A DNA stretch of 64,000 bases from Cryptosporangium phraense (GTDB lineage Bacteria; Actinomycetota; Actinomycetes; Mycobacteriales; Cryptosporangiaceae). The DNA lies in NCBI RefSeq assembly GCF_006912135.1, contig NZ_VIRS01000017.1, forward strand, positions 141,211 to 205,210, written 5' to 3'. The position numbers and the translations under genes are program-made. How positions within the stretch are numbered: position 1 is the stretch's first letter; every line of letters begins with the position of its first letter. Positions 34,831 to 43,892 of the stretch are shown here, one piece after another. Under the pieces are notes generated by a model. It was not told where the DNA came from and ran no database searches. It saw only the letters and a program-made list of their open reading frames with translations.

Positions 34831-35988
34831 TCAGGTTCCGTGCGCGGACAGGTATTCCGTGAATCGCTCGTCGACCTCGGACGCGGTCAGCCCGAAATCG
34901 TCGAGCGTGTAGCGGTGTGCCGGACGGCGGGCGCCGGTGCGGCTCTCGGCGTGGATCTCGTCCATCGCGGTGCGGGCCGCGTCGGTGAGCTCGAGGCCGA
35001 AGTGCTCGTAGACCCGCGTCGCGGTGCCGAGCGGATCGGCGACGAACTCCTCGTACTCGACGTCGAAGAACTGGGCCGGGTCGTAGCGGGTCCGGTCGGC
35101 CCGGAACCGGTCGAGCCCGCGGGCCCACAGGTCGAGCTGATCCCGCCCCACCACCGAACCCCGGAACACCGTCGACCAGCCCTCGGTCGCCGCCTCGGCC
35201 AGGCTGCACACCGACGCCATCGCGGTCCGGGGCGCCCGGTGGGTCTGGATCACCAGCGCGTCCGGATAGGCGGCGAACAGCGCGTCGAGCGCGAACAGGT
35301 GACTCGGGTTCTTCAGCACCCAGCGTTTGCCGGCGTCCGGCAGGCCGATCAGCTGCAGGTTCCGCCGGTGCCGCCGGTACGCCGAGCCCCAGTCCTGCCC
35401 GGCCAGCCAGGCCGAGTAGCGGGGCAGGTGGGCCAGGCACTCGAACGAGATCGACTGCATCGACTGGCGAAGCAGCTGCCAGCACTCCTCGACCTGGTCG
35501 GCCGACATGTAGTGCAGCCCCATGAACTCCGGGTGCTCGACGTGGTGCTGCTCGAACGCGCTCGACAGCCGCTGGTAGAGCGGATCGGCGGCCCAGGTCT
35601 CCCGCGGCGGCCGGGGCTGCGGCATCTCGGTCAGCCACATCTCCAGCCCCTGGTGGGCCGGGTCGGCGGTGAGCAGACGGTGCAGCGCGGTGGTGCCGGT
35701 GCGGGGGAGACCGGTCACGAAGATCGGCCGCTCGATCGGCACCTTCGCGTACCCCGGGTTCGCCGCCCAGGACGCTTCCGACAACAGCCGGGCCACCAGC
35801 GCGCCCCGCAGGAACGCCCGGGTGACCGAGAAGCCCGCCGGGGTCAGCGCGGCCTCGGCCGCGTACGACTCCAGCAGCACCTGCAGGCCCTCGAGGTACT
35901 CGGAGTCCCCGAAGTCGGTGAGGCCGGTGATTCTGGTGGCCGAGGCGTGCAGGTCCTCGACCGTGCCGACCTTGTCGCGGACGACCAT
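34831..35988 (-). CDS. PAPS-dependent sulfotransferase family protein
   Basis: 385 residues from ATG 35988. The 5'-phosphosulfate loop is PIFVTGLPRTGTTALHRLL (TGLPRTGTT at 92-100). The 3'-phosphate region is VLKNPSHLFALDALFAAYPDALVIQTHRAP. It would move sulfate from PAPS to a hydroxyl acceptor. The ATG overlaps the SDR stop (TGATG), and the operon also has DUF1214 and SnoaL-like genes. The divergent cysD-cysNC genes make PAPS, which fits. The acceptor is unknown; a sterol or polyketide alcohol is a guess. Confidence 0.88.
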   Translation of the reverse strand: MVVRDKVGTVEDLHASATRITGLTDFGDSEYLEGLQVLLESYAAEAALTPAGFSVTRAFLRGALVARLLSEASWAANPGYAKVPIERPIFVTGLPRTGTTALHRLLTADPAHQGLEMWLTEMPQPRPPRETWAADPLYQRLSSAFEQHHVEHPEFMGLHYMSADQVEECWQLLRQSMQSISFECLAHLPRYSAWLAGQDWGSAYRRHRRNLQLIGLPDAGKRWVLKNPSHLFALDALFAAYPDALVIQTHRAPRTAMASVCSLAEAATEGWSTVFRGSVVGRDQLDLWARGLDRFRADRTRYDPAQFFDVEYEEFVADPLGTATRVYEHFGLELTDAARTAMDEIHAESRTGARRPAHRYTLDDFGLTASEVDERFTEYLSAHGT

Positions 35989-36773
35989 CAGTGGTGCCAC
36001 TCCCCACAGTTGACGTCGAGACACTGGCCGGTGATCGCCCGGGCCATCGGCGAGGCCAGGAACACCACCGCGTCGGCGATCTCGTCCGGTTCGGGCAGCC
36101 GGCGCAGGTCGAGCTCGGCCGCGGTCTCGTCGTAGACGTCCTGCTGGGTGATCCCGCGCTGCTCGCCGAGGTAGCTGAAGTACCACTGGAGGTTCGGCGC
36201 CCAGATGTAGCCGGGCGCGACCGTGTTGACCCGGATGCCCCGCGGCCCGACCTCGGTGGCCAGGCTCTGCGACATCGCCAGCAGGCTCGCCTTGGCCATC
36301 TTGTACGGCCCGAACGTCCGCCGGGAGTGGCGCAGCACCGCCGAGTTGATCATGACCACCGACGCCTCTCCGGCCGATTCCAGGGCGGGGAGGAACTTCC
36401 GGGTCAGGGCCAGCGTCCCGAGGACGTTCGTCTCCAGGCCGCGCCGCACGTCCTTCAGGTCGACGTCGGCGAAGTCGGCCAGCGGGGGGATCGCGAACGC
36501 GTTGTTGACCAGCACGTCGGCGCGGCCGAAGGCCGAGAGCGTGGTCTCGACCAGCGCGGTGGTCTCCTCGTCCGACCGGATGTCGGCCCGGACCGTCACC
36601 GCCCGGCGGCCGAGCGCGGTGACCTCCTTCGCGACCTCGGCCAGCCGCGACTCGGTGCGCGCGGCCAGCACGACGTCGGCACCGGCCGCGGCCGCGCGCA
36701 GCGCGATCGACCGGCCGAGGCCCGGCCCGATCCCCGACACGACGACGACCTTGTCGTCGAGAAGACCCGTCAT
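35988..36773 (-). CDS. SDR family oxidoreductase
   Basis: 261 residues. The glycine motif is modified to VVSGIGPGLGRSIALRAA. VLVNNAFA stands for NNAG, the serine is in MINSAVLRHS, and the YxxxK pair is in GPYKMAKASL. The C-terminus has GQCLDVNCGEW. The ATG at 36773 overlaps the stop of the DUF1214 gene (ATGA), and the gene ends overlapping the sulfotransferase ATG. It probably oxidises or reduces the alcohol that the sulfotransferase uses. This is inference. Confidence 0.9.
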   Translation of the reverse strand: MTGLLDDKVVVVSGIGPGLGRSIALRAAAAGADVVLAARTESRLAEVAKEVTALGRRAVTVRADIRSDEETTALVETTLSAFGRADVLVNNAFAIPPLADFADVDLKDVRRGLETNVLGTLALTRKFLPALESAGEASVVMINSAVLRHSRRTFGPYKMAKASLLAMSQSLATEVGPRGIRVNTVAPGYIWAPNLQWYFSYLGEQRGITQQDVYDETAAELDLRRLPEPDEIADAVVFLASPMARAITGQCLDVNCGEWHH

Positions 36774-37960
36774 CCGAGCATCCGTTCCGCGGTGGCGGCC
36801 TGCCGGACCGCGATGCGATCGGCCCACGCCTCCGGCGTGATCCGCTGGTCCTCGTAGTAGGGGACGTGATCCTTCAGCTGTTCGACGGGTACCAGCTCGA
36901 CGCTCGGCCCGTCGGCCGCCGTCATCTCGCGGGACACCCGCTGCCAGCGGATCTGGACGAACCCCCGGTCGTGGCCGGTGCGCTCGATCCAGTTCGTCAG
37001 CCCGGGGTCCCGTTCGCTGATCACGAACCGGATCAGCCCGTCCGGGTCGGCCTTCGCCTGGTCGGTGGTGAGGCTGGTCTGGTGGTTCGCGTAGTCGAGC
37101 GAGACGTACCAGCGGCTGCCCAGCTGCAGGCCCTGGTAGGGCGCGTCCGACTTCGGCACGGTGACGACCATCGCGACGTCGTCGGGTAACTCGTAGTGCC
37201 CGACCGACGAGTACTGGGTGGAGAGGCCGCCCGGCGTCAGGCGCGGCTCGGTCAGCGTGTTGACCGGCAGCTTCAGGTAGAACCACTCCGGGAACTGCAG
37301 CCAGGTGCGCAGCCGGGAGATCAGCATCTTGCCCGCGACCTCGTAGCGCTTGCGCATCTGCCCGGGGCCGATCGGCTCCGGCGCGTGCCCGAGCGTGTCG
37401 ACGCGGTGGATGCGGATCTCGCCGCGCTTCTCGGTCGCCCAGTCGCTGTAGACCTCGCGGACCGCGAGCATCGTCGCGCCCGGGGCGAGCGTCACGTAGT
37501 TGCGCGCGGCCGGGCCGGGGCCGAAGCGCACCTCGAACGTGCCGTCGTCGGCGATGTCGATCGAGCGGTCGTCGAACGCCGACGGGCTGTCGGGCACCTC
37601 GGCGGCCGAGTAGTCGCCGGACAGCACCTGGAAGCTGAGGTCGCGGGTGCTGCCCCGGCGGCCGGTGACGACGTACTCGGCCTCCGGCCGCAGGTTCGCG
37701 TGGAAGTAGAGCGTGTCCGGGTTGTCGAGGCCCATCTTCGTGTACGGCCCGGTCGACTGCGCGAAGAACGGGAACTCGCGGTCGTAGGCCCAGGCCATGT
37801 GCAGCGACGCCTTGATGCTGCCGGCCAGGTAGTCGTACCCCTCGAGCAGGTCCTGCTCGGTGCGGACGTGGGGCGCGTCCGCGATGATCTTCTCGGCCTC
37901 GGCGATCGCGTCGGCGAACGGCTGGGTGAAACCGTAGAACTCGTTCTGATTATTGGTCAA
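36770..37960 (-). CDS. DUF1214 domain protein
   Basis: 396 residues beginning at TTG 37960. The central part (YTKMGLDNPDTLYFHANLRPEAEYVVTGRRG, LSFQVLSGDY) and the C-terminal beta-sandwich (LQLGSRWYVSLDYANHQTSL) match DUF1214-type proteins. These have no established enzymatic activity and often occur with sterol or terpenoid catabolic genes. No signal peptide is visible. It overlaps the SnoaL-like gene by 11 bases and the SDR by four, so it is co-translated with them. Confidence 0.78.
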   Translation of the reverse strand: MTNNQNEFYGFTQPFADAIAEAEKIIADAPHVRTEQDLLEGYDYLAGSIKASLHMAWAYDREFPFFAQSTGPYTKMGLDNPDTLYFHANLRPEAEYVVTGRRGSTRDLSFQVLSGDYSAAEVPDSPSAFDDRSIDIADDGTFEVRFGPGPAARNYVTLAPGATMLAVREVYSDWATEKRGEIRIHRVDTLGHAPEPIGPGQMRKRYEVAGKMLISRLRTWLQFPEWFYLKLPVNTLTEPRLTPGGLSTQYSSVGHYELPDDVAMVVTVPKSDAPYQGLQLGSRWYVSLDYANHQTSLTTDQAKADPDGLIRFVISERDPGLTNWIERTGHDRGFVQIRWQRVSREMTAADGPSVELVPVEQLKDHVPYYEDQRITPEAWADRIAVRQAATAERMLG

Positions 37961-38447
37961 CGGTGGCCCACCTGTTCGACGTCAGCCGGAACTTGGGCAG
38001 GTCGTCCAGCGAGAGCGTCGCCTCGTAGGTGCGGTCGTACCCGGTGCGGCTGATCCGCCAGGCGCCGTCGGCCTCCCGGCGGTACGTGTCCTGGTAGAAC
38101 GCGGCGCCCTGGATCACCAGCTGGTACTCCGGCGCGATGATCAGGTCGGTGAACGCCCAGGTGCCGGCCGCGGTGTCGCCGTTCACGGTGATCTCCGGCT
38201 GCCCGGCGGCGTGAACGCTGATCAGCTGCGGCCCGAGGTTCTCGCGCATGAACCCGAGGATCGCGGCCCGGCCCTCCAGGAGGAGCCGGTCGCCCATGGC
38301 GGGCGTCCCGTAGTCGGCGACCGCGTCCTCGGTCAGCGTGTCGGCGAGGCCGTCCCAGTCCTTCTGGTCGACGCTGCGCAGGTAGCGGTACTTGAGCTGG
38401 CGGAGGTCCTCCAGCGTGAGCAGGTGTTCCAGCGTGCGGCTCTCCAT
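37950..38447 (-). CDS. SnoaL/NTF2-like protein
   Basis: 165 residues from ATG 38447, the first gene of the operon. The opening helices are LLTLEDLRQLKYRYLRSVDQKDWDGLADTLTEDAVADYG and the sheet contains AAGTWAFTDLIIAPEYQLVIQGAAFYQDTYRREADGAWRISRTGYDRTYE, typical of the cone-shaped SnoaL-like fold. Members are isomerases, cyclases, dehydratases or non-catalytic. It is 57 bases from the divergent cysD start. Confidence 0.85.
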   Translation of the reverse strand: MESRTLEHLLTLEDLRQLKYRYLRSVDQKDWDGLADTLTEDAVADYGTPAMGDRLLLEGRAAILGFMRENLGPQLISVHAAGQPEITVNGDTAAGTWAFTDLIIAPEYQLVIQGAAFYQDTYRREADGAWRISRTGYDRTYEATLSLDDLPKFRLTSNRWATVDQ

Positions 38448-38504
38448 GGGCTCAGCGTGCCGCTTTCCTGGATTTCGCACAAGAACCTGTTCTACTTTGA
38501 GGCC

Positions 38505-39410
38505 ATGACCGTGTCCTATGAGCTGACCCATCTGCAGGGCCTGGAAGCCGAAGCGGTCCACATCGTCCGGGAGGTCGCGGCGACGTTCGAGCGTCCGGTG
38601 CTGCTGTTCTCCGGCGGCAAGGACTCGGTCGTGATGCTGCACCTGGCGACCAAGGCGTTCTGGCCCGCTCCGGTGCCGTTCCCGGTGCTGCACATCGACA
38701 CCGGCCATAACTTCGACGAGGTTCTGTCCTTCCGGGATCTGGCCGTCGAGCGCGCCGGCGTCCGGTTGATCGTCGGACGGGTCCAGGACGACATCGACTC
38801 GGGCGCCGTCGCCGACGATCCCGTCGCCGGGCGCAACCGTCTCCAGACGACGACCCTCCTGCGGACGATCGGCGAGCACCGTTTCGACGCGGTGTTCGGT
38901 GGGGCTCGGCGGGACGAGGAGAAGGCGCGCGCGAAGGAGCGGGTGTTCAGCTTCCGCGACCGGTACGGGCAGTGGGACCCGCGCGGGCAGCGTCCCGAGC
39001 TCTGGAACCTCTACAACGGCAGGCACAAGCCCGGCGAGCACATCCGGGTGTTCCCGCTCTCGAACTGGACCGAGCTCGACATCTGGCGCTACATCCGGGA
39101 CGAGGGCATCGAGCTGCCGCCGCTCTACTACGCGCACCGGCGTCCGGTCGTGGCCCGGGACGGGATGCTGCTGGCCGTCACCCGGTTCCTTCCACTGCTC
39201 GCCGGTGAGGAACCGGTTTCCTCGCTCGTTCGATTCCGCACGGTCGGGGACGCGACCTGCACCGGCTGCGTGGAGTCGGCCGCGGCCACGCCGGACGACG
39301 TCGTGGCCGAGGTGGCGGCAACGCGGGTCACCGAGCGCGGCGCGACCCGGGCCGACGACCGCATCTCCGCGGCCGGCATGGAGGACCGCAAGCGGGAGGG
39401 CTACTTCTAA
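38505..39410 (+). CDS. cysD: Sulfate adenylyltransferase small subunit CysD
   Basis: 301 residues from ATG 38505. The PP-loop SGGKDS is at 36-41 (PVLLFSGGKDSVVMLHLATKAF), and DTGHNFDEVLSFRD, FGGARRDEEKARAKERVFSFRD and NLYNGRHKPGEHIRVFPLSNWTELDIWRYI are all family signatures. It makes APS from ATP and sulfate with CysN. Its TAA is directly followed by the cysNC ATG. No PAPS reductase (CysH) is next to it, so PAPS may serve sulfation rather than assimilation. Confidence 0.95.
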   Translation: MTVSYELTHLQGLEAEAVHIVREVAATFERPVLLFSGGKDSVVMLHLATKAFWPAPVPFPVLHIDTGHNFDEVLSFRDLAVERAGVRLIVGRVQDDIDSGAVADDPVAGRNRLQTTTLLRTIGEHRFDAVFGGARRDEEKARAKERVFSFRDRYGQWDPRGQRPELWNLYNGRHKPGEHIRVFPLSNWTELDIWRYIRDEGIELPPLYYAHRRPVVARDGMLLAVTRFLPLLAGEEPVSSLVRFRTVGDATCTGCVESAAATPDDVVAEVAATRVTERGATRADDRISAAGMEDRKREGYF

Positions 39411-41213
39411 ATGAAGTCATTGCGGATCGCGACCGCCGGTTCGGTCGACGACGGAAAGTCCACGCTGGTCGGGCGGTTGCTGTACGACTCCAAGGCGACG
39501 TTCACCGACCAGCTCGCCGCGGTCGAGCAGGCCAGCCGCGACCGGGGCGAGGAGCTGAACCTCGCCCTGCTCACCGACGGCCTGCGGGCCGAGCGTGAGC
39601 AGGGCATCACGATCGACGTCGCCTACCGCTACTTCGCGACGCCCAAGCGCTCGTTCGTCATCGCCGACACTCCGGGGCACATCCAGTACACCCGGAACAT
39701 GGTGACCGGGGCGTCGACCGCGGACCTGGCGCTGATCCTGGTCGACGCGTCGCTGGGGCTCACCGAGCAGTCCCGGCGGCACGCGTTCCTGGCCAGCCTG
39801 CTCGGCGTCCCGCACGTCGTGCTGTGCGTCAACAAGATGGACCTGGTCGGGTACACGGCCGAGCGGTTCGAGCAGATCAGCGCCGACTTCGAGCGGTTCG
39901 CGGCCCGGCTCGACGTCCACGATCTGTCGGTGATCCCGGTCTCGGCGCTGCACGGCGACAACGTCGTCCACCGGAGCGCGGCGATGCCCTGGTACGAGGG
40001 GCTGCCACTGCTGCACCACCTCGAGCAGGTGCACGTCGCCTCCGACCGGAACCTGATCGACGCCCGCTTCCCGGTGCAGTACGTCGTGCGGTCGCCGAGC
40101 TTCCGCGGGTACGCCGGCACGTTGGCCGGCGGCGTGATGCGTCCGGGTGACGAGGTCGTGGCGCTGCCGTCGGGGTTCACGACCACCGTCCGGGCGATCT
40201 GGGCGCCGGGAGGCGTCCGCCTGGACGAAGCGTTCGCACCGCAGGCGGTGACCCTGCAGCTCGCCGACGACCTCGACGTCGGGAGGGGAGACCTGCTGTG
40301 CCGGCCGGGAAACCGGCCGCACGTCGGGTCCGACCTGGACGCGATGCTCTGCTGGTTCGGCGAGCGCAGCGGGCTGTCGGTCGGTGGGCGGTACGTGCTG
40401 CGGCACACGACCGCGGAGACCCGCGTGCGGGTGACCGCGCTGGAGTACCGGCTGGACGTGAACACGCTGCACCGGGATCCGGACGCTACGGACCTCACGC
40501 TCAACCAGATCGGACGGGCGCGGCTGCACGCGCAGCGGCCGGTGCTGTTCGACGCGTACCGGCGGAACCGGGCGACCGGTGGGTTCATCCTGGTGGACGA
40601 GGTCTCGAACGAGACGGTGGCGGCCGGGATGATCACCGGGCCCTCGGTGCGGTCGTCGTCGGTGTCGTGGCACTCCTCCGGCGTGTCTCGATCGGACCGG
40701 TCGTCGTCCGGCGCGACGGTCTGGCTGACCGGGCTGCCGGCCTCGGGGAAGTCGTCGGTGGCGGTGGAGCTCGAGCGCCGGTTGGTGGCCGCCGGGCGGC
40801 CGGCGTACCTGTTGGACGGCGACAACCTGCGCCACGGACTGACGTCCGACCTGGGCTTCGGTCCGGCGGACCGGTCGGAGAACGTCCGCCGCGTCGGTGA
40901 GGTCGCCAAGCTCTTCGCGGACGCCGGAGTGGTGGCGGTGGTGTCGCTCGTGTCGCCGTATCGTGCGGATCGGGACGCCGTCCGGGCGCTGCACCGGGCC
41001 GCGGACCTGCCGTTCGTCGAGGTGTTCGTGGACACGCCGGTCGAGGTGTGCGCCGAGCGGGATCCGAAGGGGCTGTACGCGCGGGGGGAGCCGGGGCTGA
41101 CCGGGGTGTCGGCCCCGTACGAGCCGCCGCAGGCGGCCGAGCTGGTGCTACGCCCCGCCGACGGCGACCCGGTGACGACCGCCGGGCTCATCGCGGAGCT
41201 GCTGACCGGCTGA
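39411..41213 (+). CDS. cysNC: Bifunctional sulfate adenylyltransferase GTPase / APS kinase CysNC
   Basis: 600 residues, two enzymes in one chain. Residues 1-420 are the CysN GTPase: P-loop GSVDDGKST (10-18), switch EREQGITIDVAYRYF, DTPGH and NKMD. Residues about 435-600 are APS kinase CysC: P-loop GLPASGKSS (about 441-449), LLDGDNLRHGLTSDLGF and SLVSPYRADRDAVR. The fusion matches mycobacterial CysNC. With CysD it converts sulfate to PAPS. A strong hairpin follows the stop. Confidence 0.95.
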   Translation: MKSLRIATAGSVDDGKSTLVGRLLYDSKATFTDQLAAVEQASRDRGEELNLALLTDGLRAEREQGITIDVAYRYFATPKRSFVIADTPGHIQYTRNMVTGASTADLALILVDASLGLTEQSRRHAFLASLLGVPHVVLCVNKMDLVGYTAERFEQISADFERFAARLDVHDLSVIPVSALHGDNVVHRSAAMPWYEGLPLLHHLEQVHVASDRNLIDARFPVQYVVRSPSFRGYAGTLAGGVMRPGDEVVALPSGFTTTVRAIWAPGGVRLDEAFAPQAVTLQLADDLDVGRGDLLCRPGNRPHVGSDLDAMLCWFGERSGLSVGGRYVLRHTTAETRVRVTALEYRLDVNTLHRDPDATDLTLNQIGRARLHAQRPVLFDAYRRNRATGGFILVDEVSNETVAAGMITGPSVRSSSVSWHSSGVSRSDRSSSGATVWLTGLPASGKSSVAVELERRLVAAGRPAYLLDGDNLRHGLTSDLGFGPADRSENVRRVGEVAKLFADAGVVAVVSLVSPYRADRDAVRALHRAADLPFVEVFVDTPVEVCAERDPKGLYARGEPGLTGVSAPYEPPQAAELVLRPADGDPVTTAGLIAELLTG

Positions 41214-41232
41214 TCACACGTGCGGTCACACG

Positions 41233-41260
41233 GTTTCACCCGATTCTCGCCGGGTGAAAC
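41233..41260 (+). terminator. Hairpin after cysNC
   Basis: GTTTCACCCG (41233-41242) and CGGGTGAAAC (41251-41260) form a perfect 10-base stem with an 8-base loop, 20 bases after the cysNC stop. The right arm overlaps the old start codon of the PASTA pseudogene. Confidence 0.65.
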
Positions 41261-41846
41261 GACTACTGCTCCTGGCCGCCGTGATCCCGATCCTGCTCTT
41301 CGGGACGCCGGCCGCGGCCACTGTGCCCACAGCGCCCACCGCGACGCTGTCCGCCGTCAGCATCACGTTCACGACCGGCGACGATGACAAGAACGGCAAA
41401 ACGCTGCTGCTGATGCAGCTGGTCTAAAGGGTGTCACCACCGCGGCCGATCTGCGAACCGGGTACTTCTAGCTGGCGTTCCAGCCCCCTGGCACCGACAC
41501 GTGGCATTTCAGCTACTCGATGCAGCTGACGTTCTCGGACGGCACCACCTACGTGTTCGGAGAGAAGACCCGGACGCTGACCGAGAAGATCGTCCACCAG
41601 CAGACCCCGTTCACGACGGTGTCGCAGACCAAGGTGCCGAACGTCATCGATCAGACCGAGGCCGCGGCTAAGGCGTCCGTGCGGGCGGCGGGGCTCGTAC
41701 CGGGCCGGGTCACGCACGAGGTCGATGCACGCTGCGAGCACGTCGGCGTGGTGCTGCGGGAAGTTCCCGGCCCCGGGGCGACCGTCGACAACGGCAGTGC
41801 GGTCGATCTCGTGATCGGCGACGAACCGAAGACGGCATGCCCATGA
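41254..41846 (+). pseudogene. Frameshifted copy of the PASTA secreted protein
   Basis: Reads as a signal peptide and first domain from GTG 41254 (MKRLLLLAAVIPILLFGTPAAA, then TATLSAVSITFTTGDDDKNGKTLLLMQ) to a TAA at about 41425-41427. The rest continues in another frame, with one TAG at about 41471-41473, and ends in a PASTA domain (VPNVIDQTEAAAKASVRAAGL). Joined, the pieces align along their whole length with the intact neighbour. At least one frameshift and one nonsense codon make it non-functional. The internal ATG at 41520 could still give a PASTA fragment without a signal peptide. Confidence 0.85.
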
Positions 41847-42400
41847 AGGCGCTGGTGATGGCGGTCGTTGTACTGGCGCTGGTGCTGATCGGACGACCGG
41901 CCGCGGCCGCGACGCCGACCGCCGTCCTCACCTCGGCGAGCGTCACGTTCACGACGACGGACGAGGACAAGGACGGCGACACGGCGGTCTACCTGGAGTT
42001 GAAGACCGGGGACGGGCGGCAGGCCGGCTGGCTCACCGGCTTCTACGGTCGTTTCGACGACGGGTCGGTGCACGGGCCGCTCACGTTCTCCGACGGCACC
42101 TCGTACGTGCTGGCCGAGAAGAACCGCAGCCTGAGCGAGTCGAACCGGGCCCTGACCGCGTCGTTCGCACCGGTGTCCCAGGTGAGGGTGCCGAACGTGA
42201 TCGGGCAGACCGAGGCCGCGGCGAAGGCGGCCGTGCGAGCGGCGGGACTGACCCCGGGTGCGGTCACTCACGAGGTCGATCCGCGCTGCGAGCACGTCGG
42301 CGTGGTGCATCGCGAGATCCCGGGCGCCGGTGCGCTTGTCGACGGCGGTTCCGTGGTCGTGCTCGTCATCGGCGACGAGCCGAAGACGCACTGCCCTTAG
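41843..42400 (+). CDS. Secreted PASTA-domain protein
   Basis: 185 residues from ATG 41843, which overlaps the stop of the pseudogene copy (ATGA). A signal peptide (about 1-22, ending AAAA) is followed by a beta-rich domain of unknown type (SVTFTTTDEDKDGDTAVYLELKTGDGRQ), repeated in the neighbour. A single PASTA domain closes the protein (VPNVIGQTEAAAKAAVRAAGLTPG...VVVLVIGDEP). A cysteine pair in the PASTA part (CEHVGVVHRE and the terminal HCP) may form a disulfide outside the cell. PASTA domains bind peptidoglycan fragments or mediate protein contacts; a role here is not known. Confidence 0.82.
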   Translation: MKALVMAVVVLALVLIGRPAAAATPTAVLTSASVTFTTTDEDKDGDTAVYLELKTGDGRQAGWLTGFYGRFDDGSVHGPLTFSDGTSYVLAEKNRSLSESNRALTASFAPVSQVRVPNVIGQTEAAAKAAVRAAGLTPGAVTHEVDPRCEHVGVVHREIPGAGALVDGGSVVVLVIGDEPKTHCP

Positions 42401-43266
42401 CGCAGGTGGACGGATGCCCAGTCGGCGAGGGTGCGGGGGGTGAGGCCCTGGGCGTGGGCGAATTCGGGGCGGGCCGGGGCCGGGTGGTCGGTCGAGTAGC
42501 GCTGGGCGCGGGCGAAATGCTCCGCCGGCCCCTCGCCCTCGGCGGGCAGCGCGATCTCGGTGCCGAGCACGTCCGAGAGGATCTTCGCGACCTCGCGCAT
42601 CGACAGCCGGTCGCCGGCCAGCTCGAGCTCGACGCCGTCGAAGCGGGCCGGGTCGGCGAACGCGGCCGCGGCGGCCGCGCCGATGTCGTCGGTGGCGATC
42701 CAGGGCTGGGGCACGTCCGGGTCGTGCGCGACCAGCAGCCGGTCGTCGGTGCCGTTGGCGAAGTAGAACGACGGCCGGATCAGGTTCTCCATGAACGTCG
42801 ACGGGCGCAGGATCGTCCAGTGCTCGACGCCGGACGTCCGGACGAAGTCTTCGATCTGGGCCTTCGTGCGCCAGTAGTGCGGCATGTGCTCGCCGTACTT
42901 CTCAGGGTCGGGCAACGGGCGGCCGGTGCCGGAGACCGACGTGTGCACGATCTGCTCGACGCCGGTCCGCACGGCCGCGTCCACGAGGTTGCGGCCGTGG
43001 CGGACCTCGGCGTCGCCCAGCAGGTTCTCCAGGTCGGGAAGCTGCACCGAGAACACGCCCCGGACGCCGTCCGCGGCCGCGCGCAGCGACGCGGGGTCGT
43101 CGTAGTCGGTGGCGACCACCTCGGCGTCGGCGTCGGCGAGCGCCCGGGCCCGCGGGTGGTCGGGGTCGCGGACCAGCGCGCGGACCGGCGTGCCCTGCGC
43201 GAGCAGGGCTCGGGTCGCGGCGCTGCCCTGGCGGCCGGTGGCGCGGGCGACGAGAACTGGACGCAT
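42397..43266 (-). CDS. NmrA-like NAD(P)-binding protein
   Basis: 289 residues from ATG 43266 (AGGGAGG upstream). It is an atypical short-chain fold with MRPVLVARATGRQGSAATRALLAQGTPVRALVRD, VVATDYDDPASLRAAADGVRGVFSVQ and a YW motif (GEHMPHYWRTKAQIEDFVR) instead of the YxxxK pair. It resembles NmrA/HSCARG-type redox sensors and isoflavone-reductase-like proteins. It is divergent from a TetR gene with an inverted repeat between, so it is probably regulated by it. Confidence 0.87.
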   Translation of the reverse strand: MRPVLVARATGRQGSAATRALLAQGTPVRALVRDPDHPRARALADADAEVVATDYDDPASLRAAADGVRGVFSVQLPDLENLLGDAEVRHGRNLVDAAVRTGVEQIVHTSVSGTGRPLPDPEKYGEHMPHYWRTKAQIEDFVRTSGVEHWTILRPSTFMENLIRPSFYFANGTDDRLLVAHDPDVPQPWIATDDIGAAAAAAFADPARFDGVELELAGDRLSMREVAKILSDVLGTEIALPAEGEGPAEHFARAQRYSTDHPAPARPEFAHAQGLTPRTLADWASVHLR

Positions 43267-43286
43267 GTGTTCCTCCCTGAGCGGTT

Positions 43287-43346
43287 CGAAACGGGGTGGC
43301 CCTCCGTTTCTCGCTGGGTACGATACGGGGGCCCACCCCGTTTTCG
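43287..43346. promoter_or_regulatory. Inverted repeat in the NmrA/TetR intergenic region
   Basis: CGAAACGGGGTGG (43287-43299) and CCACCCCGTTTTCG (43333-43346) are inverted copies apart from one inserted T. They flank the centre of the 95-base gap between the divergent genes. They are likely sites for the adjacent TetR protein, one covering each promoter. Confidence 0.6.
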
Positions 43347-43361
43347 TCAAGAGGGGCTCGA

Positions 43362-43892
43362 ATGGTGCGTGCGGACCAGGCGCGGAACCGGGCGGCGCTG
43401 ATCGCGGCCGCGGCCGACGTCATCGCCGTGGACGGGGCCGACGCGTCGCTGGAGGAGATCGCCCGCCGGGCCGGGGTCGGCTCGGCGACGCTGCACCGGC
43501 ACTTCCCGTCCCGGCGGGCGCTGTGGGAGGCGGTGTTCCACGACCGGGTCGTCGGGCTCTGCGTCCGGGCGGGCGAGCTCTCCGACGACCAGGACGGGCT
43601 GGTCACCTGGCTCGGGGAGCTGGCGGCGTACTCCGCGTCGGCCCGCGGGCTGGCGTTGGCCCTGCTGGAGAGCCCGGGTGGGATCGCCGCCGAGGACACC
43701 TGCCACGGCCTCATGCGCGACGCCGCCGGCGGTCTGCTCGAGCGCGCGACCGCGGCCGGGACGGTCCGGCCCGGAGTCGACGTCGACGACCTGCTGCGGC
43801 TGGTGAGCGCGATTTCGTTCGCCACCGAGGGGGACGAGCCGGGCGCGGCGAGGCTCCTCGATCTCGCCGTCCGCGGGCTGGCCCGGGTCTAG
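43362..43892 (+). CDS. TetR family regulator
   Basis: 176 residues from ATG 43362. The HTH is NRAALIAAAADVIAVDGADASLEEIARRAGVGSATLHRHFPSRRALWEAVF; the C-terminal part is the SbtR-like ligand domain (WLGELAAYSASARGLALALLESPGG). It probably represses the divergent nmrA-like gene and itself. A transposase relic begins directly after its stop. Confidence 0.92.
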   Translation: MVRADQARNRAALIAAAADVIAVDGADASLEEIARRAGVGSATLHRHFPSRRALWEAVFHDRVVGLCVRAGELSDDQDGLVTWLGELAAYSASARGLALALLESPGGIAAEDTCHGLMRDAAGGLLERATAAGTVRPGVDVDDLLRLVSAISFATEGDEPGAARLLDLAVRGLARV

